Assembly (NCBI GenBank): GCA_949296075.1
Contig: CASFNG010000003.1
Span: forward strand, 49,419 to 113,418
Length of the DNA: 64,000 bases
From: an uncultured Parabacteroides sp.
Lineage (GTDB): Bacteria; Bacteroidota; Bacteroidia; Bacteroidales; Tannerellaceae
Direction of reading: 5' to 3'
The notes under the pieces are model-generated. The model was not told the DNA's origin. It saw only the letters and a program-made list of their open reading frames with translations, and did not search any database. Position numbers and translations under genes: made by a program. This document shows, piece after piece, positions 48,588-57,615 of the stretch (position 1 is the stretch's first letter; each line of letters starts with the position of its first letter).

Positions 48588-49610
48588 ATGCCTAAAAAAG
48601 AACTCTCATTCGAGGAAATTTATCGCGATATAACAGCTCGCAAATTCCAGCCTGTTTATGTATTAATGGGGGAAGAACCCTTTTTCATCGACCAACTGAC
48701 AGAGCTATTCTTGGGCACTGTCTTGCAAGAATCAGAGAAAGATTTCAATCAGATAATCCTATATGGGGCGGATACGGACGCGATCTCTATCATCAATGCC
48801 GCCCGGCGATTCCCCATGATGTCAGAGTACCAGTTGGTGGTTGTCAAGGAGGCGCAATTAGTGCGGGATATAGAAGTCCTAAGTAACTACGTAAAGCATC
48901 CATTAGCGTCAACAATATTGGTGATAGCCTACAAGTATAAGACGCTGGATCGCCGTCGCGCCTTGGCCGCGGCGACCGAGAAAAACGGTGTCTTATTCGA
49001 GTCGAAAAAGATCCCAGACTATAAAATGCCGGGATTTATCACCTCCTTTCTGGGGCGTTATTCATTAGGGATCGATCCAAAGGCCGCTCAAATGCTCTCA
49101 GACTTCCTTGGAAACGATTTAAACCGTCTCAGCAAGGACATGGACAAGCTGCGGATAATAATGGCTGAGAAGGGCTCAAAACGCGTCACGGCGGAGCTTG
49201 TCGAGCAAAATATAGGGATCAGTAAAGAATACAATAACTTTGAGCTCATAAAAGCGCTTGCCGTTAAAGATGTGCTGAAGGCTAACCGTATCGCCCAATA
49301 CTTCGGGAAAAATCCTAAAAGCAACCCGATACAGATGACCCTTCCTGTATTATTTAACTATTTCTCAAACCTGCTGATTTGTTATTATGCGAAAGACCGC
49401 TCCGAGTCGGGCCTGATGACAGAGCTTGGCTTGAGAGGAACCTATCAAGTGAAGGACTATCTCTTGGGAATGCGGAACTACTCAGCGATGAAAGTTTTCA
49501 ACTTGATAAGTGATATCCGGACGACTGATGCCAAGTCAAAGGGGGTAGAAAATACATCGGCGAGTGACGCAGACTTATTGAAAGAACTCCTTTACAAAAT
49601 TTTACATTAA
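48588..49610 (+). CDS. holA: DNA polymerase III subunit delta
   Basis: Clamp-loader subunit that opens the sliding clamp. The 340-residue protein matches HolA: QPVYVLMGEEPFFIDQL near the start, RRFPMMSEYQLVVVKEAQ, SDFLGNDLNRLSKDMDKL and a C-terminal collar region ending LLKELLYKILH. Start at MPKKELSFEE. It is followed by a hairpin with a T-run. Confidence 0.9.
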   Translation: MPKKELSFEEIYRDITARKFQPVYVLMGEEPFFIDQLTELFLGTVLQESEKDFNQIILYGADTDAISIINAARRFPMMSEYQLVVVKEAQLVRDIEVLSNYVKHPLASTILVIAYKYKTLDRRRALAAATEKNGVLFESKKIPDYKMPGFITSFLGRYSLGIDPKAAQMLSDFLGNDLNRLSKDMDKLRIIMAEKGSKRVTAELVEQNIGISKEYNNFELIKALAVKDVLKANRIAQYFGKNPKSNPIQMTLPVLFNYFSNLLICYYAKDRSESGLMTELGLRGTYQVKDYLLGMRNYSAMKVFNLISDIRTTDAKSKGVENTSASDADLLKELLYKILH

Positions 49611-49666
49611 ACCATTTTTCTTTTCCATTAGGCAAATCAAATATCTTCCACCAATCTGTTTCCCAT

Positions 49667-49700
49667 CAAAAAGGGAACAGGAAAATATCCCTTTTCTGTT
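49667..49700 (+). terminator. Terminator after holA
   Basis: The AAAAGGGA (49669-49676) / TCCCTTTT (49688-49695) stem is followed by CTGTTTATTTTT. Confidence 0.7.
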
Positions 49701-50345
49701 TATTTTTCAGTGTTTTAAATACATTTTCAGCTTCTGAGAATTAAAAAATGGATCACATCTGTGGCAGGGTGCGCAAAATTCGCGAGGAAATCATGGTTCA
49801 GCCCCAATGGGGCAGATATTCCAGATGGAGCTTTGCTGATGTATCTCAAATAACAGACAAATTGACAGTGTTTGCATAGAGGCCAACTCCGATGATTTAC
49901 GTATGTAACGGGATAGGGGAGTTACACAAATGTACTTCTCCTATTTAGATGAATATCGCCCTACCTACAAAATAGATTTGTATACTTAACAAATGTATCT
50001 AATATATTTCTAAACTCAAATTATCAATGTGAACAACCATTCAAGCACGTCATTGGTCGCATTCGTTAAGCCTTGTTATAAGGTTGGAAAAGCCAGTCGA
50101 TTAATTAGGCTTTTTTGATGGCTTACATCAGAATAATCGGGCTATAGTGTGTACAAGAGTGAAATTTATCCTCAAATCACCTCTTTTTTATGAATGTATA
50201 TGTATATAAGTCAGGCTCATATAAATATTTATTAAAGTAACAGTATTATGAGAATAAACGATGGTTTGCATCATGGAAAACTTTAGTGATTACATAAATA
50301 AATTGCTGAGTTACATTTGTATCTGTTTATTTTTATAATAATAAA
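49701..50345. other. AT-rich gene-poor island
   Basis: No gene of normal size lies in the stretch between the holA terminator and the HTH promoter. By eye it is much richer in A and T than the flanks. It includes a 43-codon ORF (49748-49879, MDHICGRVRK...), the palindrome GCCCCAATGGGGC (49801-49813) and a likely small-RNA unit (about 49987-50117). Nothing else is recognised. Confidence 0.5.
49973..50116 (+). ncRNA. Candidate small RNA with promoter and terminator
   Basis: A TAGATTTG box (49973-49980) is followed about 107 bases on by a terminator-like hairpin, AAAAGCC (50088-50094) / GGCTTTTTT (50108-50116). Between them is a CCTT/AAGG stem (50071-50083). There is no ORF of note. The predicted transcript is about 130 nt. 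Only signal order and spacing support this. Confidence 0.3.
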
Positions 50346-50376
50346 TTGACAAAAGAGGATTTTATGTTTATATTTG
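50346..50376 (+). promoter_or_regulatory. Promoter of the HTH regulator gene
   Basis: TTG (50346-50348), 20 bases and TATATTTG (50369-50376) are a full match to the Bacteroidota -33/-7 pattern. Transcription from about 50382 rules out the frame start at 50374. Confidence 0.65.
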
Positions 50377-50457
50377 TATTGGATATGCGGGATGGGTACA
50401 ATGCCGCATATCCAGTCAGAATGTCATGATTTCCTCATTGTTATTGGAAAAAACGCT

Positions 50458-50919
50458 ATGGAATTTGGAATCAAGGAACGCATTATAGAGATTATGGGGC
50501 ACGAGGATCTTGCCTCTTCTAAATTTGCAGACACGATAGGTATACAACGTTCGGCGATGTCGCATATCATGTCTGGCAGGAACAAGCCGAGCTTAGATGT
50601 GGTGCAGAAGATCCTGGAGCGATTCACGTATGTCGATTCAGATTGGTTGCTCACGGGCAAAGGCGAGATGGTGAGGGCGAATGTCGGTGGAGAGCCTCCA
50701 ATCCCCCTGAAAACAGGCGAAAATCAGGTACAAGTACAGACCGTTCCGGAAAATCGCGAGGATTTTGGGGTTAACATGGCGGTAAACAAGGTTAAATCTC
50801 CTGTTATCGAGCAATTTACATCTGTAGATAAGCCTGCTAAGACTATCAGCAAAATCATGGTATTTTACACCGATAACACGTTTGATACGTTTATTCTTGA
50901 GAAAGGGAAAAAAGAGTAA
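50458..50919 (+). CDS. XRE-like helix-turn-helix regulator
   Basis: DNA-binding protein of 153 residues, first half an XRE-type HTH: KFADTIGIQRSAMSHIMSGRNKPSLDVVQKIL (shown here as two parts, with the recognition helix in IQRSAMSHIMSG), followed by FTYVDSDWLLTGKGEM. The second half is a Gln/Glu-rich tail with TISKIMVFYTDNTFDTFIL, possibly for oligomerisation. Start at MEFGIKERIIEIMG, after GGAAAAAA; upstream ATGs at 50392 and 50401 are also on the transcript. Its targets are unknown. The 847-base leader gap upstream could hold sites it controls. Confidence 0.82.
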   Translation: MEFGIKERIIEIMGHEDLASSKFADTIGIQRSAMSHIMSGRNKPSLDVVQKILERFTYVDSDWLLTGKGEMVRANVGGEPPIPLKTGENQVQVQTVPENREDFGVNMAVNKVKSPVIEQFTSVDKPAKTISKIMVFYTDNTFDTFILEKGKKE

Positions 50920-50958
50920 AAAGAAAAGTCCAGTTTTTATTATATGCTTATATTCACC

Positions 50959-50966
50959 TATCTTTG
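50959..50966 (+). promoter_or_regulatory. -7 box of pyrKD
   Basis: TATCTTTG, 22 bases ahead of the pyrK ATG, with T-rich sequence near the -33 position. Confidence 0.55.
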
Positions 50967-50988
50967 CTCAACATTTGAGCATTGATAT

Positions 50989-51771
50989 ATGAAGAAGTAC
51001 ATCTTAGACATGAAGGTCACCGAAAACTCTCGCCTTCATAAGAATTATTGTCTGCTAAAGTTAACCTCGGCGGATGATCTCCCGGAGATGCTTCCCGGAC
51101 AGTTCGTGGAGGTGCGTGTCGAAAATTCCCCCACAACCTTCTTGCGGCGCCCAATCTCTATCAATTTCGTGGATCAAGCCAAGAATGAGTTGTGGCTACT
51201 GATTCAGTTGGTTGGTGACGGAACCCGGAAAATGGCGGAATTCCGCCCGGGAGATCTCGTGAATATCATCTTGCCGCTGGGCAATGGATTCACGATCCCT
51301 TCTAAAGGGATGGATAAAAAACTGCTTTTGATCGGAGGAGGGGTCGGTACCGCTCCGATGTTATATTTAGGCGCTTGCCTGAAAGAAGCTGGTTTTGAGC
51401 CTGTTTTCCTGTTGGGCGCTCGCTCAAGGGAAGATGTGTTGCAATTGGATGAGTTCCGGAAATATGGACAGGTTTATGTCACGACGGAAGATGGATCCTT
51501 GGGAGAGAAAGGATATGTGACCAACCATTCTATCTTGGAGAATACTCGTTTTGAGCAAATCTACACTTGTGGTCCCAAGCCTATGATGATGGCGGTAGCC
51601 AAATATGCGGGATCAAAAGGTATATCCTGCGAGGTATCCCTCGAAAATACGATGGCTTGCGGGATCGGTGCCTGCCTTTGTTGCGTAGAGAAGAACAAGG
51701 AAGGTCATCATGTATGTGTATGTACGGAGGGTCCAGTGTTTAATATAGAGAATTTGTCATGGCTGAATTAA
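50989..51771 (+). CDS. pyrK: Dihydroorotate dehydrogenase electron-transfer subunit
   Basis: Flavin/[2Fe-2S] subunit that passes electrons from PyrD to NAD+. The 260-residue protein has FAD-binding [11 protein letters not shown], the NAD site [16 protein letters not shown], and the C-terminal Cys cluster CGIGACLCC with a downstream [11 protein letters not shown]. Its 3' end overlaps pyrD by 13 bases, as usual in the PyrK-PyrD (class 1B) pair. Confidence 0.95.
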   Translation: MKKYILDMKVTENSRLHKNYCLLKLTSADDLPEMLPGQFVEVRVENSPTTFLRRPISINFVDQAKNELWLLIQLVGDGTRKMAEFRPGDLVNIILPLGNGFTIPSKGMDKKLLLIGGGVGTAPMLYLGACLKEAGFEPVFLLGARSREDVLQLDEFRKYGQVYVTTEDGSLGEKGYVTNHSILENTRFEQIYTCGPKPMMMAVAKYAGSKGISCEVSLENTMACGIGACLCCVEKNKEGHHVCVCTEGPVFNIENLSWLN

Positions 51772-52673
51772 AAGTAAATATAGGAAATTTGCCCTTAAAG
51801 AACCCGGTAATGACAGCTTCCGGGACGTTTGGATATGGCATTGAGTATGCGGATCTGATGGACATCAGCCGTTTAGGTGGAATTTTCGTGAAAGGTACCA
51901 CGATCCAGCCCCGTGAAGGAAACAATTACCCGAGAATGGCGGAGACTCCTTCTGGAATGTTGAACGCGGTTGGGCTGCAAAACAAGGGCGCCCTCTATTT
52001 CGCGGAGCACATTTATCCGGAAATAAAGGATATAGATACACATATGATCGTCAACGTCAGCGGATCTTCGGTAGAGACCTACGTGGAGTGCGCGGAGAAG
52101 ATCGCCGAGTTGGATAAGATTCCCGCTATCGAGTTGAACATTTCGTGCCCGAACGTGAAGCAAGGAGGGATGGCTTTCGGGGTGTCTTGTCAAGGAGCGG
52201 CCGAGGTCGTGCGGGCTGTTCGTAGGGTTTACCCGAAGACCCTTATTGTAAAACTTTCACCCAATGTGATGGACATTACCGAGATAGCGAGAGCGGTCGA
52301 GGCGGAAGGCGCGGATTCCGTTTCCCTGATTAATACCATGCTCGGGATGGCGATTGACGTGGAGAAGCGTAAACCGATATTATCTACAATAACAGGAGGA
52401 CTTTCCGGCCCTTGCGTGAAGCCTGTCGCACTGCGTATGGTATGGCAAACTTATCATGCGGTGAAGATTCCGATCATCGGACTTGGAGGAATATCGAGCT
52501 GGAAGGACGCCGTCGAGTTCATGTTGGCGGGCGCTACCGCTATCCAGATCGGGACTTATAACTTCGTGGATCCGACCGTGTCGATCAAGGTTATTGACGG
52601 ATTGAATGCGTATTGCGACCGTCATGGGTTTAAATCCGTAAAAGAGTTGATCGGAGCGTTGGATATTGGATAA
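51759..52673 (+). CDS. pyrD: Dihydroorotate dehydrogenase, catalytic subunit (class 1B)
   Basis: Oxidises dihydroorotate to orotate in pyrimidine synthesis. The 304-residue FMN barrel has [25 protein letters not shown], the catalytic Cys in [11 protein letters not shown], and [24 protein letters not shown]. It pairs with PyrK, which is found immediately upstream and overlapping. Confidence 0.97.
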   Translation: MAELKVNIGNLPLKNPVMTASGTFGYGIEYADLMDISRLGGIFVKGTTIQPREGNNYPRMAETPSGMLNAVGLQNKGALYFAEHIYPEIKDIDTHMIVNVSGSSVETYVECAEKIAELDKIPAIELNISCPNVKQGGMAFGVSCQGAAEVVRAVRRVYPKTLIVKLSPNVMDITEIARAVEAEGADSVSLINTMLGMAIDVEKRKPILSTITGGLSGPCVKPVALRMVWQTYHAVKIPIIGLGGISSWKDAVEFMLAGATAIQIGTYNFVDPTVSIKVIDGLNAYCDRHGFKSVKELIGALDIG

Positions 52674-52714
52674 ATAAAAGATTTTATATCGCTTTTATTC
52701 CTATAAGAAATAGA

Positions 52715-52769
52715 AGAAAAAAGACGAGGCATTTCCTGAGAAAAAGCAGGAATATGCCTCGTCTTTTTT
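52715..52769 (+). terminator. Bidirectional terminator after pyrD
   Basis: AAAAAAGACGAGGCAT pairs with ATGCCTCGTCTTTTTT, with an inner TTCCTG/CAGGAA stem. The A-run and T-run allow use by the convergent exonuclease gene as well. Confidence 0.9.
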
Positions 52770-52864
52770 ATGTCTCCTTATTTCCGGGATCAGCGTGTTT
52801 TTCCCGTTTTTTCCTATATATAATAGGGTACTTCATCTATGCCCGAAATGAAAGGAGATGATAT

Positions 52865-53629
52865 TTATTTATCTATCTCCAAGACGGCCGGACAATGGTC
52901 AGAATGGACGGCATCATTCAATATATATGCCGACTTTATTCTTGGCCGCAGGTTATCCGTTACCATGCAATAATCAATGCGCCAGCCTTTGTTTTTCGCC
53001 CTCGCGTTAAAACGATAGCTCCACCAGGTATATTCTTGCCTGTCCGGATTCATGAACCGGAACGTATCCGTGAAACCGGCCGCAAGGAAACGTGTCATCC
53101 ATTCCCTCTCCTCGGGAAGGAATCCACTATTCTTGGCGTTTCTTATAGGATCGTGGATGTCGATAGGCTCATGGCAGATATTATAATCTCCGCACAGGAT
53201 AAGATTCGGCCTTGTCTCCCGCAGCTTCACCACATAATCCTGGAAATCTTCCAGCCAAACCATCTTGAAGTCTTGGCGCTCATCTCCGCTCGTGCCTGAC
53301 GGGTGATAGACACTGACCACCGACAAGTCCCCGAAATCCGCGCGGATAAAACGTCCCTCATCATCATATTGGGGCATTCCCATGCCATATTCCACATGAT
53401 CCGGCTCCTCACGGCTCAGGATCGCCACGCCGCTATAACCTTTCTTCTTGGCGGAATAGAGATATGATCTGTAGCCTAATGCCTCGAAGATCTCGGCAGG
53501 AAACTGTTCCGGTTGCAATTTCGTCTCCTGGATGCAAAGCACATCCGGTTTCTCTCGCTCTATCCACTCAGGCAGCCCTTTACCAATAGCGGCTCTCAGT
53601 CCGTTCGTATTATACGTTATGATCTTCAT
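52865..53629 (-). CDS. xth: Exodeoxyribonuclease III
   Basis: AP endonuclease/3'-5' exonuclease of base-excision repair. The 254-residue EEP-fold protein keeps YNTNGLRAA, CIQETKLQPEQFP (metal Glu), CGDYNICHEPID, YTWWSYR and a terminal SDHCPAVLEI with the catalytic Asp-His. Full family length; stands alone. Confidence 0.95.
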   Translation of the reverse strand: MKIITYNTNGLRAAIGKGLPEWIEREKPDVLCIQETKLQPEQFPAEIFEALGYRSYLYSAKKKGYSGVAILSREEPDHVEYGMGMPQYDDEGRFIRADFGDLSVVSVYHPSGTSGDERQDFKMVWLEDFQDYVVKLRETRPNLILCGDYNICHEPIDIHDPIRNAKNSGFLPEEREWMTRFLAAGFTDTFRFMNPDRQEYTWWSYRFNARAKNKGWRIDYCMVTDNLRPRIKSAYILNDAVHSDHCPAVLEIDK

Positions 53630-53819
53630 TTGTCCTATTTTTTTAGTTACCTATGATTTTTTATCGGGATGGGGTTGAAGTCCCATCCCAAAGTCTCAAA
53701 GATAGTAAAAATACGATAACAGGCATCATGCCCGACTTTTTTCGGGATTTTGCCCTACATTTTAGGGAAAGTAGGGAATGACTTACGCAAACGGGATGCG
53801 TGTATTCTAGGATTTTCCC

Positions 53820-53827
53820 TATTTTTG
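53820..53827 (+). promoter_or_regulatory. -7 box of the MgtC-like gene
   Basis: TATTTTTG, 38 bases before the ATG. The same 236-base gap holds a GGGATGGG / CCCATCCC hairpin (53666-53689) without a T-run. Confidence 0.5.
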
Positions 53828-53865
53828 TATTTATCCTGTATGAATGAAAAAGAGGAGGATGTACG

Positions 53866-54570
53866 ATGATCGAGTATTTGAAGGAGATTTTGGATAGCAC
53901 GGAGATCACGGTATCGACCGCGGTTTTTCGCTTGTTTGTCAGCCTATTGCTTGGAGCCGTGGTTGGAGTGGAGAGACAACTTCGCAGGCAAGACGCCGGA
54001 ATGCGCACTTTTACCCTTATCTGCATGGGCTCTACCGCGGCGATGCTGATCTCGATATGGATTCCGCAGACTTACCCGAATTTCTTAAATGGGGACCCCG
54101 GCCGTATAGCGGCGCAAGTCTTGACAGGTATCGGTTTCTTAGGAGCGGGAGCCATCATACGGAGCCAAGGCAGCATACATGGGCTCACGACGGCCGCCTG
54201 CATCTGGATGATGGCTGTCGTTGGACTTGCGACGGGAGCCGGGATGCTCCGTACCGCCTTGATAGCGACTGGGCTTACGCTATTCGTGCTGGCCTCGTTG
54301 GATCTGCTGGAGCGGCGGATGTTTCTCAATGGCGTCAATAAGATACTGACGATCAATTGCTCCACTTCCGCACCGGATGTCAATCGCATCCAAAAGATCT
54401 TGGAAGAGAAGAAAATATTCATCGTCAGTGTCTCTTATGAACATGATTATGAGGCGAATCTCTCCGTTATCACTTACAAGGTGAACGTGAAATCGATCTC
54501 CTTATATAATGGCCTGTTTTCCGCCCTGCGGGAACTGGGTTACGTCTCTAAAATACAGATGTTCGCATGA
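53866..54570 (+). CDS. MgtC/SapB family membrane protein
   Basis: The 234-residue inner-membrane protein of the MgtC family has RLFVSLLLGAVVGVERQLRRQDAGMRT, GIGFLGAGAIIR and LTTAACIWMMAVVGLATGAGM in the first four or five membrane segments. A soluble C-terminal ACT-like domain follows (about 150-234). Members are linked to Mg2+ homeostasis and acid tolerance; the role in this organism is not shown. Adjacent genes give no clue. Confidence 0.88.
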   Translation: MIEYLKEILDSTEITVSTAVFRLFVSLLLGAVVGVERQLRRQDAGMRTFTLICMGSTAAMLISIWIPQTYPNFLNGDPGRIAAQVLTGIGFLGAGAIIRSQGSIHGLTTAACIWMMAVVGLATGAGMLRTALIATGLTLFVLASLDLLERRMFLNGVNKILTINCSTSAPDVNRIQKILEEKKIFIVSVSYEHDYEANLSVITYKVNVKSISLYNGLFSALRELGYVSKIQMFA

Positions 54571-54578
54571 GTGACCAT

Positions 54579-55049
54579 CTATTCTAACTCGCCCTTGAGC
54601 ATCTTGCCGGCGATCCTTGCCGCTTCCGCCACATATTTGCCGCAAGGCCGCTTCGCGTAATACTGCGGTGTCCGTGCCGAGGGAGCCGGAGTGGTAGAAC
54701 TTTCTTCCGGAGGAAGCAGGTTACGGCAGATGATTGTCCCATGCTTTTCCTTGAAAAGATTCGCCATTTTTTGCACCATCCCATAATTACGGGCACGTGC
54801 CTCTTGGTCATGAGGGTCGATGACCGGATACTTGAAGCCTGCCAGCATGGCCATAGCGCTCACGGTCCCGCAGATCTCTCGCATACGACCGACTCCTCCT
54901 CCAAAAGAGACAGACATTTGCTTGGCCAACTCTATGTCCAACTCAAACACATCAGCGTAGGCAAGAAATACGGATTGCGCGCAATTGTAGCCCGACTCGA
55001 AATTCTCTACCGCTAAGTTTACTCGCTCTTCTATATCAAAAGACTTCAT
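54579..55049 (-). CDS. C_GCAxxG_C_C family redox protein
   Basis: The 156-residue protein fits the C_GCAxxG_C_C family, putative redox-active proteins with spaced Cys: SGYNCAQSVFLAYADVF, GGGVGRMREICGTVSAMAMLAG, HGTIICRNLLPP and KRPCGKYVAEAARIA. Start at MKSFDIEERV; the GTG nine bases upstream is also open. The start codon region overlaps the end of the Dabb gene by 14 bases, so the two are co-transcribed. The biochemical activity is unknown. Confidence 0.8.
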   Translation of the reverse strand: MKSFDIEERVNLAVENFESGYNCAQSVFLAYADVFELDIELAKQMSVSFGGGVGRMREICGTVSAMAMLAGFKYPVIDPHDQEARARNYGMVQKMANLFKEKHGTIICRNLLPPEESSTTPAPSARTPQYYAKRPCGKYVAEAARIAGKMLKGELE

Positions 55050-55341
55050 AATCCACACAAGCTCTATCTACTTTTACCGGACCAATGATCCCTTTTGCCA
55101 CCGCCACGTGCTCCGGATGATTGGCATACGTGCTCACGTCCTCAAGGGTAGCGAGCTCGGTCGTGAGCAGGATGTCCCAACTCTCGTCCGGATTGCAGTT
55201 GAAGTCTACCCGTATCATCTTCAACACCTCGATCTTTTCGATCAAGGCCTCCAGTCGCTCCTTGATTTCCTGCATCTTCTTCTGCTTTTCCGCAGCCGAG
55301 GGAAACTCCTTCAGCTTAAACATTACCATGTGTCTGATCAT
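55036..55341 (-). CDS. Dabb (stress-responsive A/B barrel) protein
   Basis: 101-residue ferredoxin-like-fold barrel protein: MIRHMVMFKLKEF at the start, LLTTELATLEDVSTYANHPEH in the middle. These form dimers; the substrate is unknown. It starts 28 bases after serB ends and overlaps the next gene at its 3' end. Confidence 0.88.
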   Translation of the reverse strand: MIRHMVMFKLKEFPSAAEKQKKMQEIKERLEALIEKIEVLKMIRVDFNCNPDESWDILLTTELATLEDVSTYANHPEHVAVAKGIIGPVKVDRACVDYEVF

Positions 55342-55368
55342 AGTTGTTATCTGTTTATCCGTTATATA

Positions 55369-56607
55369 CTATTCCATTTGTTCATTCAGGTATGAGTCCT
55401 TGTAGCCAAGGAAATATAAGATCCCGTCCAATCCGGTGGTCGAGATCGACTGCTTCGCGGTGGCTTTCACCTTCGGTTTCGCATGGAAGGCGATACCTAA
55501 TCCCGCGATGCTGATCATCGGCAAGTCGTTGGCCCCGTCGCCAACAGCCACGGTCTGGCGAATATCAACGTTCTCTACCTGCGCTATCAGGCGCAAGAGT
55601 TCCGCCTTTCGCTTGCCGTCCACAATGTCGCCCACGTAATTGCCTGTCAGTTTTCCGTTCTCGATCTCAAGCTCGTTGGCATATACGTAGTCGATATTAT
55701 ACTTCTGCTTCAGGTAATTCCCGAAATAGGTGAATCCTCCGGAGAGGATGGCGATCTTGAATCCCACCTTTTTCAATACACGCATCAGCCGATCCACGCC
55801 TTCGGTTATCGGAAGGTCGCGCGCTATCTCTTGCATCACCGATACATCGAGCCCTTTCAGCAAGGAGCAACGCTGGCGGAAGCTTTCGCGGAAATCGATC
55901 TCCCCGCGCATGGCCGCTTCCGTGATCGCCTTCACTTGGTCGCCCACTCCGGCACGTATCGCCAGCTCGTCGATGACCTCTGTCTCGATCAGGGTCGAGT
56001 CCATATCAAAGCAGATCAGCCGACGCATCCGGCGATACATACTATCTTCCTGGAACGATATGTCCATCTCCAGCTCGTTGGAGAGCTTCATGAATTCCGC
56101 CTGCATCGCCTCCTTGTCGCGCGGCGTGCCACGCACGGAGAACTCCACGCTGGCTTTCGGGGTCCGGGCGTTCTCGTCGAGCGGGATACGTCCGGTAAGC
56201 CGCTTGATGTCGTCGATATTCATGCCTTGACCCGCCACGATACGAGATACTCCGGCGATCTGCTTGGCCGTGAGCTTGCGTCCGAGTATAGTGATGATAT
56301 ACCGGTTCTTGCCTTGCATGCTGACCCATTTGCTATATTCCTGCTCCGTGATGGGCGTGAACCGGATATTCACGTCAAGCTCGTAGCTCTTGAAGAGAAG
56401 CTCCTTGAGGATGTCTCCGGAATTTCCCTCCGTGCTTTGGAACAAAATGCCTAACGATAGGTGATTATGGATGTCGGCCTGTCCGATGTCGAGGATCACG
56501 GCGTTGTTCTTCGCCAGGATCTCGGTTAAGGTCGCTGTGACACCGGGTTGGTCCGCCCCGTTGATATTAATGAGTATGATCTCGTCTTTCCGCGTCATAG
56601 TTGTCAT
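55369..56607 (-). CDS. serB: Phosphoserine phosphatase with ACT domains
   Basis: Last step of serine synthesis. The 412-residue protein has two N-terminal ACT-type domains (NGADQPGVTATLTEIL; NRYIITILGRKLTAKQIAGVS). The HAD phosphatase part contains CFDMDSTLIETEVIDELA, AILSGGFTYFGNYLKQKY, and AVGDGANDLPMISIAGLGIAFHAKPKVK. The two ATGs at 56607 and 56598 are equally possible. It leads the three-gene unit serB-Dabb-C_GCAxxG. Confidence 0.95.
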   Translation of the reverse strand: MTTMTRKDEIILININGADQPGVTATLTEILAKNNAVILDIGQADIHNHLSLGILFQSTEGNSGDILKELLFKSYELDVNIRFTPITEQEYSKWVSMQGKNRYIITILGRKLTAKQIAGVSRIVAGQGMNIDDIKRLTGRIPLDENARTPKASVEFSVRGTPRDKEAMQAEFMKLSNELEMDISFQEDSMYRRMRRLICFDMDSTLIETEVIDELAIRAGVGDQVKAITEAAMRGEIDFRESFRQRCSLLKGLDVSVMQEIARDLPITEGVDRLMRVLKKVGFKIAILSGGFTYFGNYLKQKYNIDYVYANELEIENGKLTGNYVGDIVDGKRKAELLRLIAQVENVDIRQTVAVGDGANDLPMISIAGLGIAFHAKPKVKATAKQSISTTGLDGILYFLGYKDSYLNEQME

Positions 56608-56614
56608 TCTACCG

Positions 56615-56622
56615 GCAAAAGT
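56615..56622 (-). promoter_or_regulatory. -7 box of serB
   Basis: TACTTTTG on the minus strand, 7 bases ahead of the ATG at 56607, leaving almost no leader; if correct, the ATG at 56598 is favoured. Confidence 0.5.
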
Positions 56623-56667
56623 ACATAAGAAATATGTAAAACAAGGCCCTTGTCGCCAATTTTTCCC

Positions 56668-56675
56668 TATATTTG
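56668..56675 (+). promoter_or_regulatory. -7 box of gene 56749
   Basis: TATATTTG fits TAnnTTTG, 73 bases before the ATG. Confidence 0.5.
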
Positions 56676-56748
56676 TTATATCCTTTAGTAAAGAAATGTC
56701 TAACAGAACCTGGCGACCTTAAAAAGTCCTGACTGGCAGGCAAAAGAA

Positions 56749-57285
56749 ATGAGAATCCAATTTGAGATTAAAGAGAAGTTGTCCGACATTATCGCCGAGA
56801 TCCTTCATTCGGACAAGTGGCTTACTTTAGTGAAAGACGAGAATCACGGGTTACGGCGCGTGACGATCAAGGATCCTTACTTCGACTCGGAGGCTTCTAT
56901 CGACATCTGGGAGCATGAGATCCATGTGACGACGGCTTGGTCTAACTACACCTACCGGATTTACCAGCAAGGGGAGTCCGTATGGTGCGAGTATATAGGC
57001 GCGTACCGCGGCTTGCTGGAGCAAAATCTGCTGCCCACGATCACGCCTAAGGAGAATATCCTGGACTCGGAGGTGCTGGATAGCTCATTGTTTGGCGAAA
57101 AGAAGGAAAAGTTGCGGAATTATAGCGTGGAGAACCTGAAACTGAAGAAGTTCAGGCGAGACAATTTCGTGGCGGAATATCAGCTTACCTCTCCGCAAGA
57201 CCATCCGAAGGTGGTATATGACGAGTTTATAAAAGAGGGCGTTCCCATCCCGCCCCCTGACAGTGATGATCCTCAAAGAGGATAA
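56749..57285 (+). CDS. Conserved hypothetical protein
   Basis: Not recognised. The 178-residue cytoplasmic-looking protein has an acidic/aromatic first half (YFDSEASIDIWEHEIHVTTAWSNYT) and a Lys-rich middle (KKFRRDNFVAEYQL). Its Pro-rich end is VPIPPPDSDDPQRG. No signal, membrane segment or catalytic motif is seen. It has its own promoter box and a terminator, so it is probably real. Confidence 0.7.
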   Translation: MRIQFEIKEKLSDIIAEILHSDKWLTLVKDENHGLRRVTIKDPYFDSEASIDIWEHEIHVTTAWSNYTYRIYQQGESVWCEYIGAYRGLLEQNLLPTITPKENILDSEVLDSSLFGEKKEKLRNYSVENLKLKKFRRDNFVAEYQLTSPQDHPKVVYDEFIKEGVPIPPPDSDDPQRG

Positions 57286-57297
57286 GATAACGAAGAT

Positions 57298-57335
57298 ACG
57301 CCCTCTGGGACTGATGTTTCCAGGGGGCGTGTTGT
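57298..57335 (+). terminator. Terminator after gene 56749
   Basis: The ACGCCCTCTGG / CCAGGGGGCGT stem (57298-57308 with 57320-57330) is followed by GTTGTTT. Farther on, ATCAAAAACA / TGTTTTTGAT (57397-57440) is another 10-base inverted repeat in the otherwise empty 330-base gap. Confidence 0.75.
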
Positions 57336-57459
57336 TTATTGTCCCCATGATTGGCAGGATAATCGGCTGATTTATGTTTTAAAATAGTTGATTTTTATCA
57401 AAAACAGGCTATAAAACATATAAAAAAACTTGTTTTTGATCCGAAAAGTGTTATTTCTT

Positions 57460-57491
57460 TTGGCGAAAAGAAAGGTTTCATTTTATATTCG
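57460..57491 (+). promoter_or_regulatory. Promoter of the thioredoxin-like gene
   Basis: TTG (57460-57462), 21 bases and TATATTCG (57484-57491), close to the Bacteroidota pattern. It leaves a leader of about 120 bases. Confidence 0.4.
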
Positions 57492-57615
57492 CGGTATCGA
57501 AAAAGGTGGATCTCATCCCTTTAGCGAAAGGAATGCATTCGCCTATATCCTGAAAATCAGGAGTCGGGGCCTCTTCCATGAGGCATGGAGGATCCTCGAT
57601 TAAGTTGAACGTAAA

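Noticed and set aside
49611-50373. tRNA or CRISPR array in the AT-rich island
   Set aside because: No cloverleaf or CCA-type end and no regularly spaced direct repeats; only isolated hairpins.
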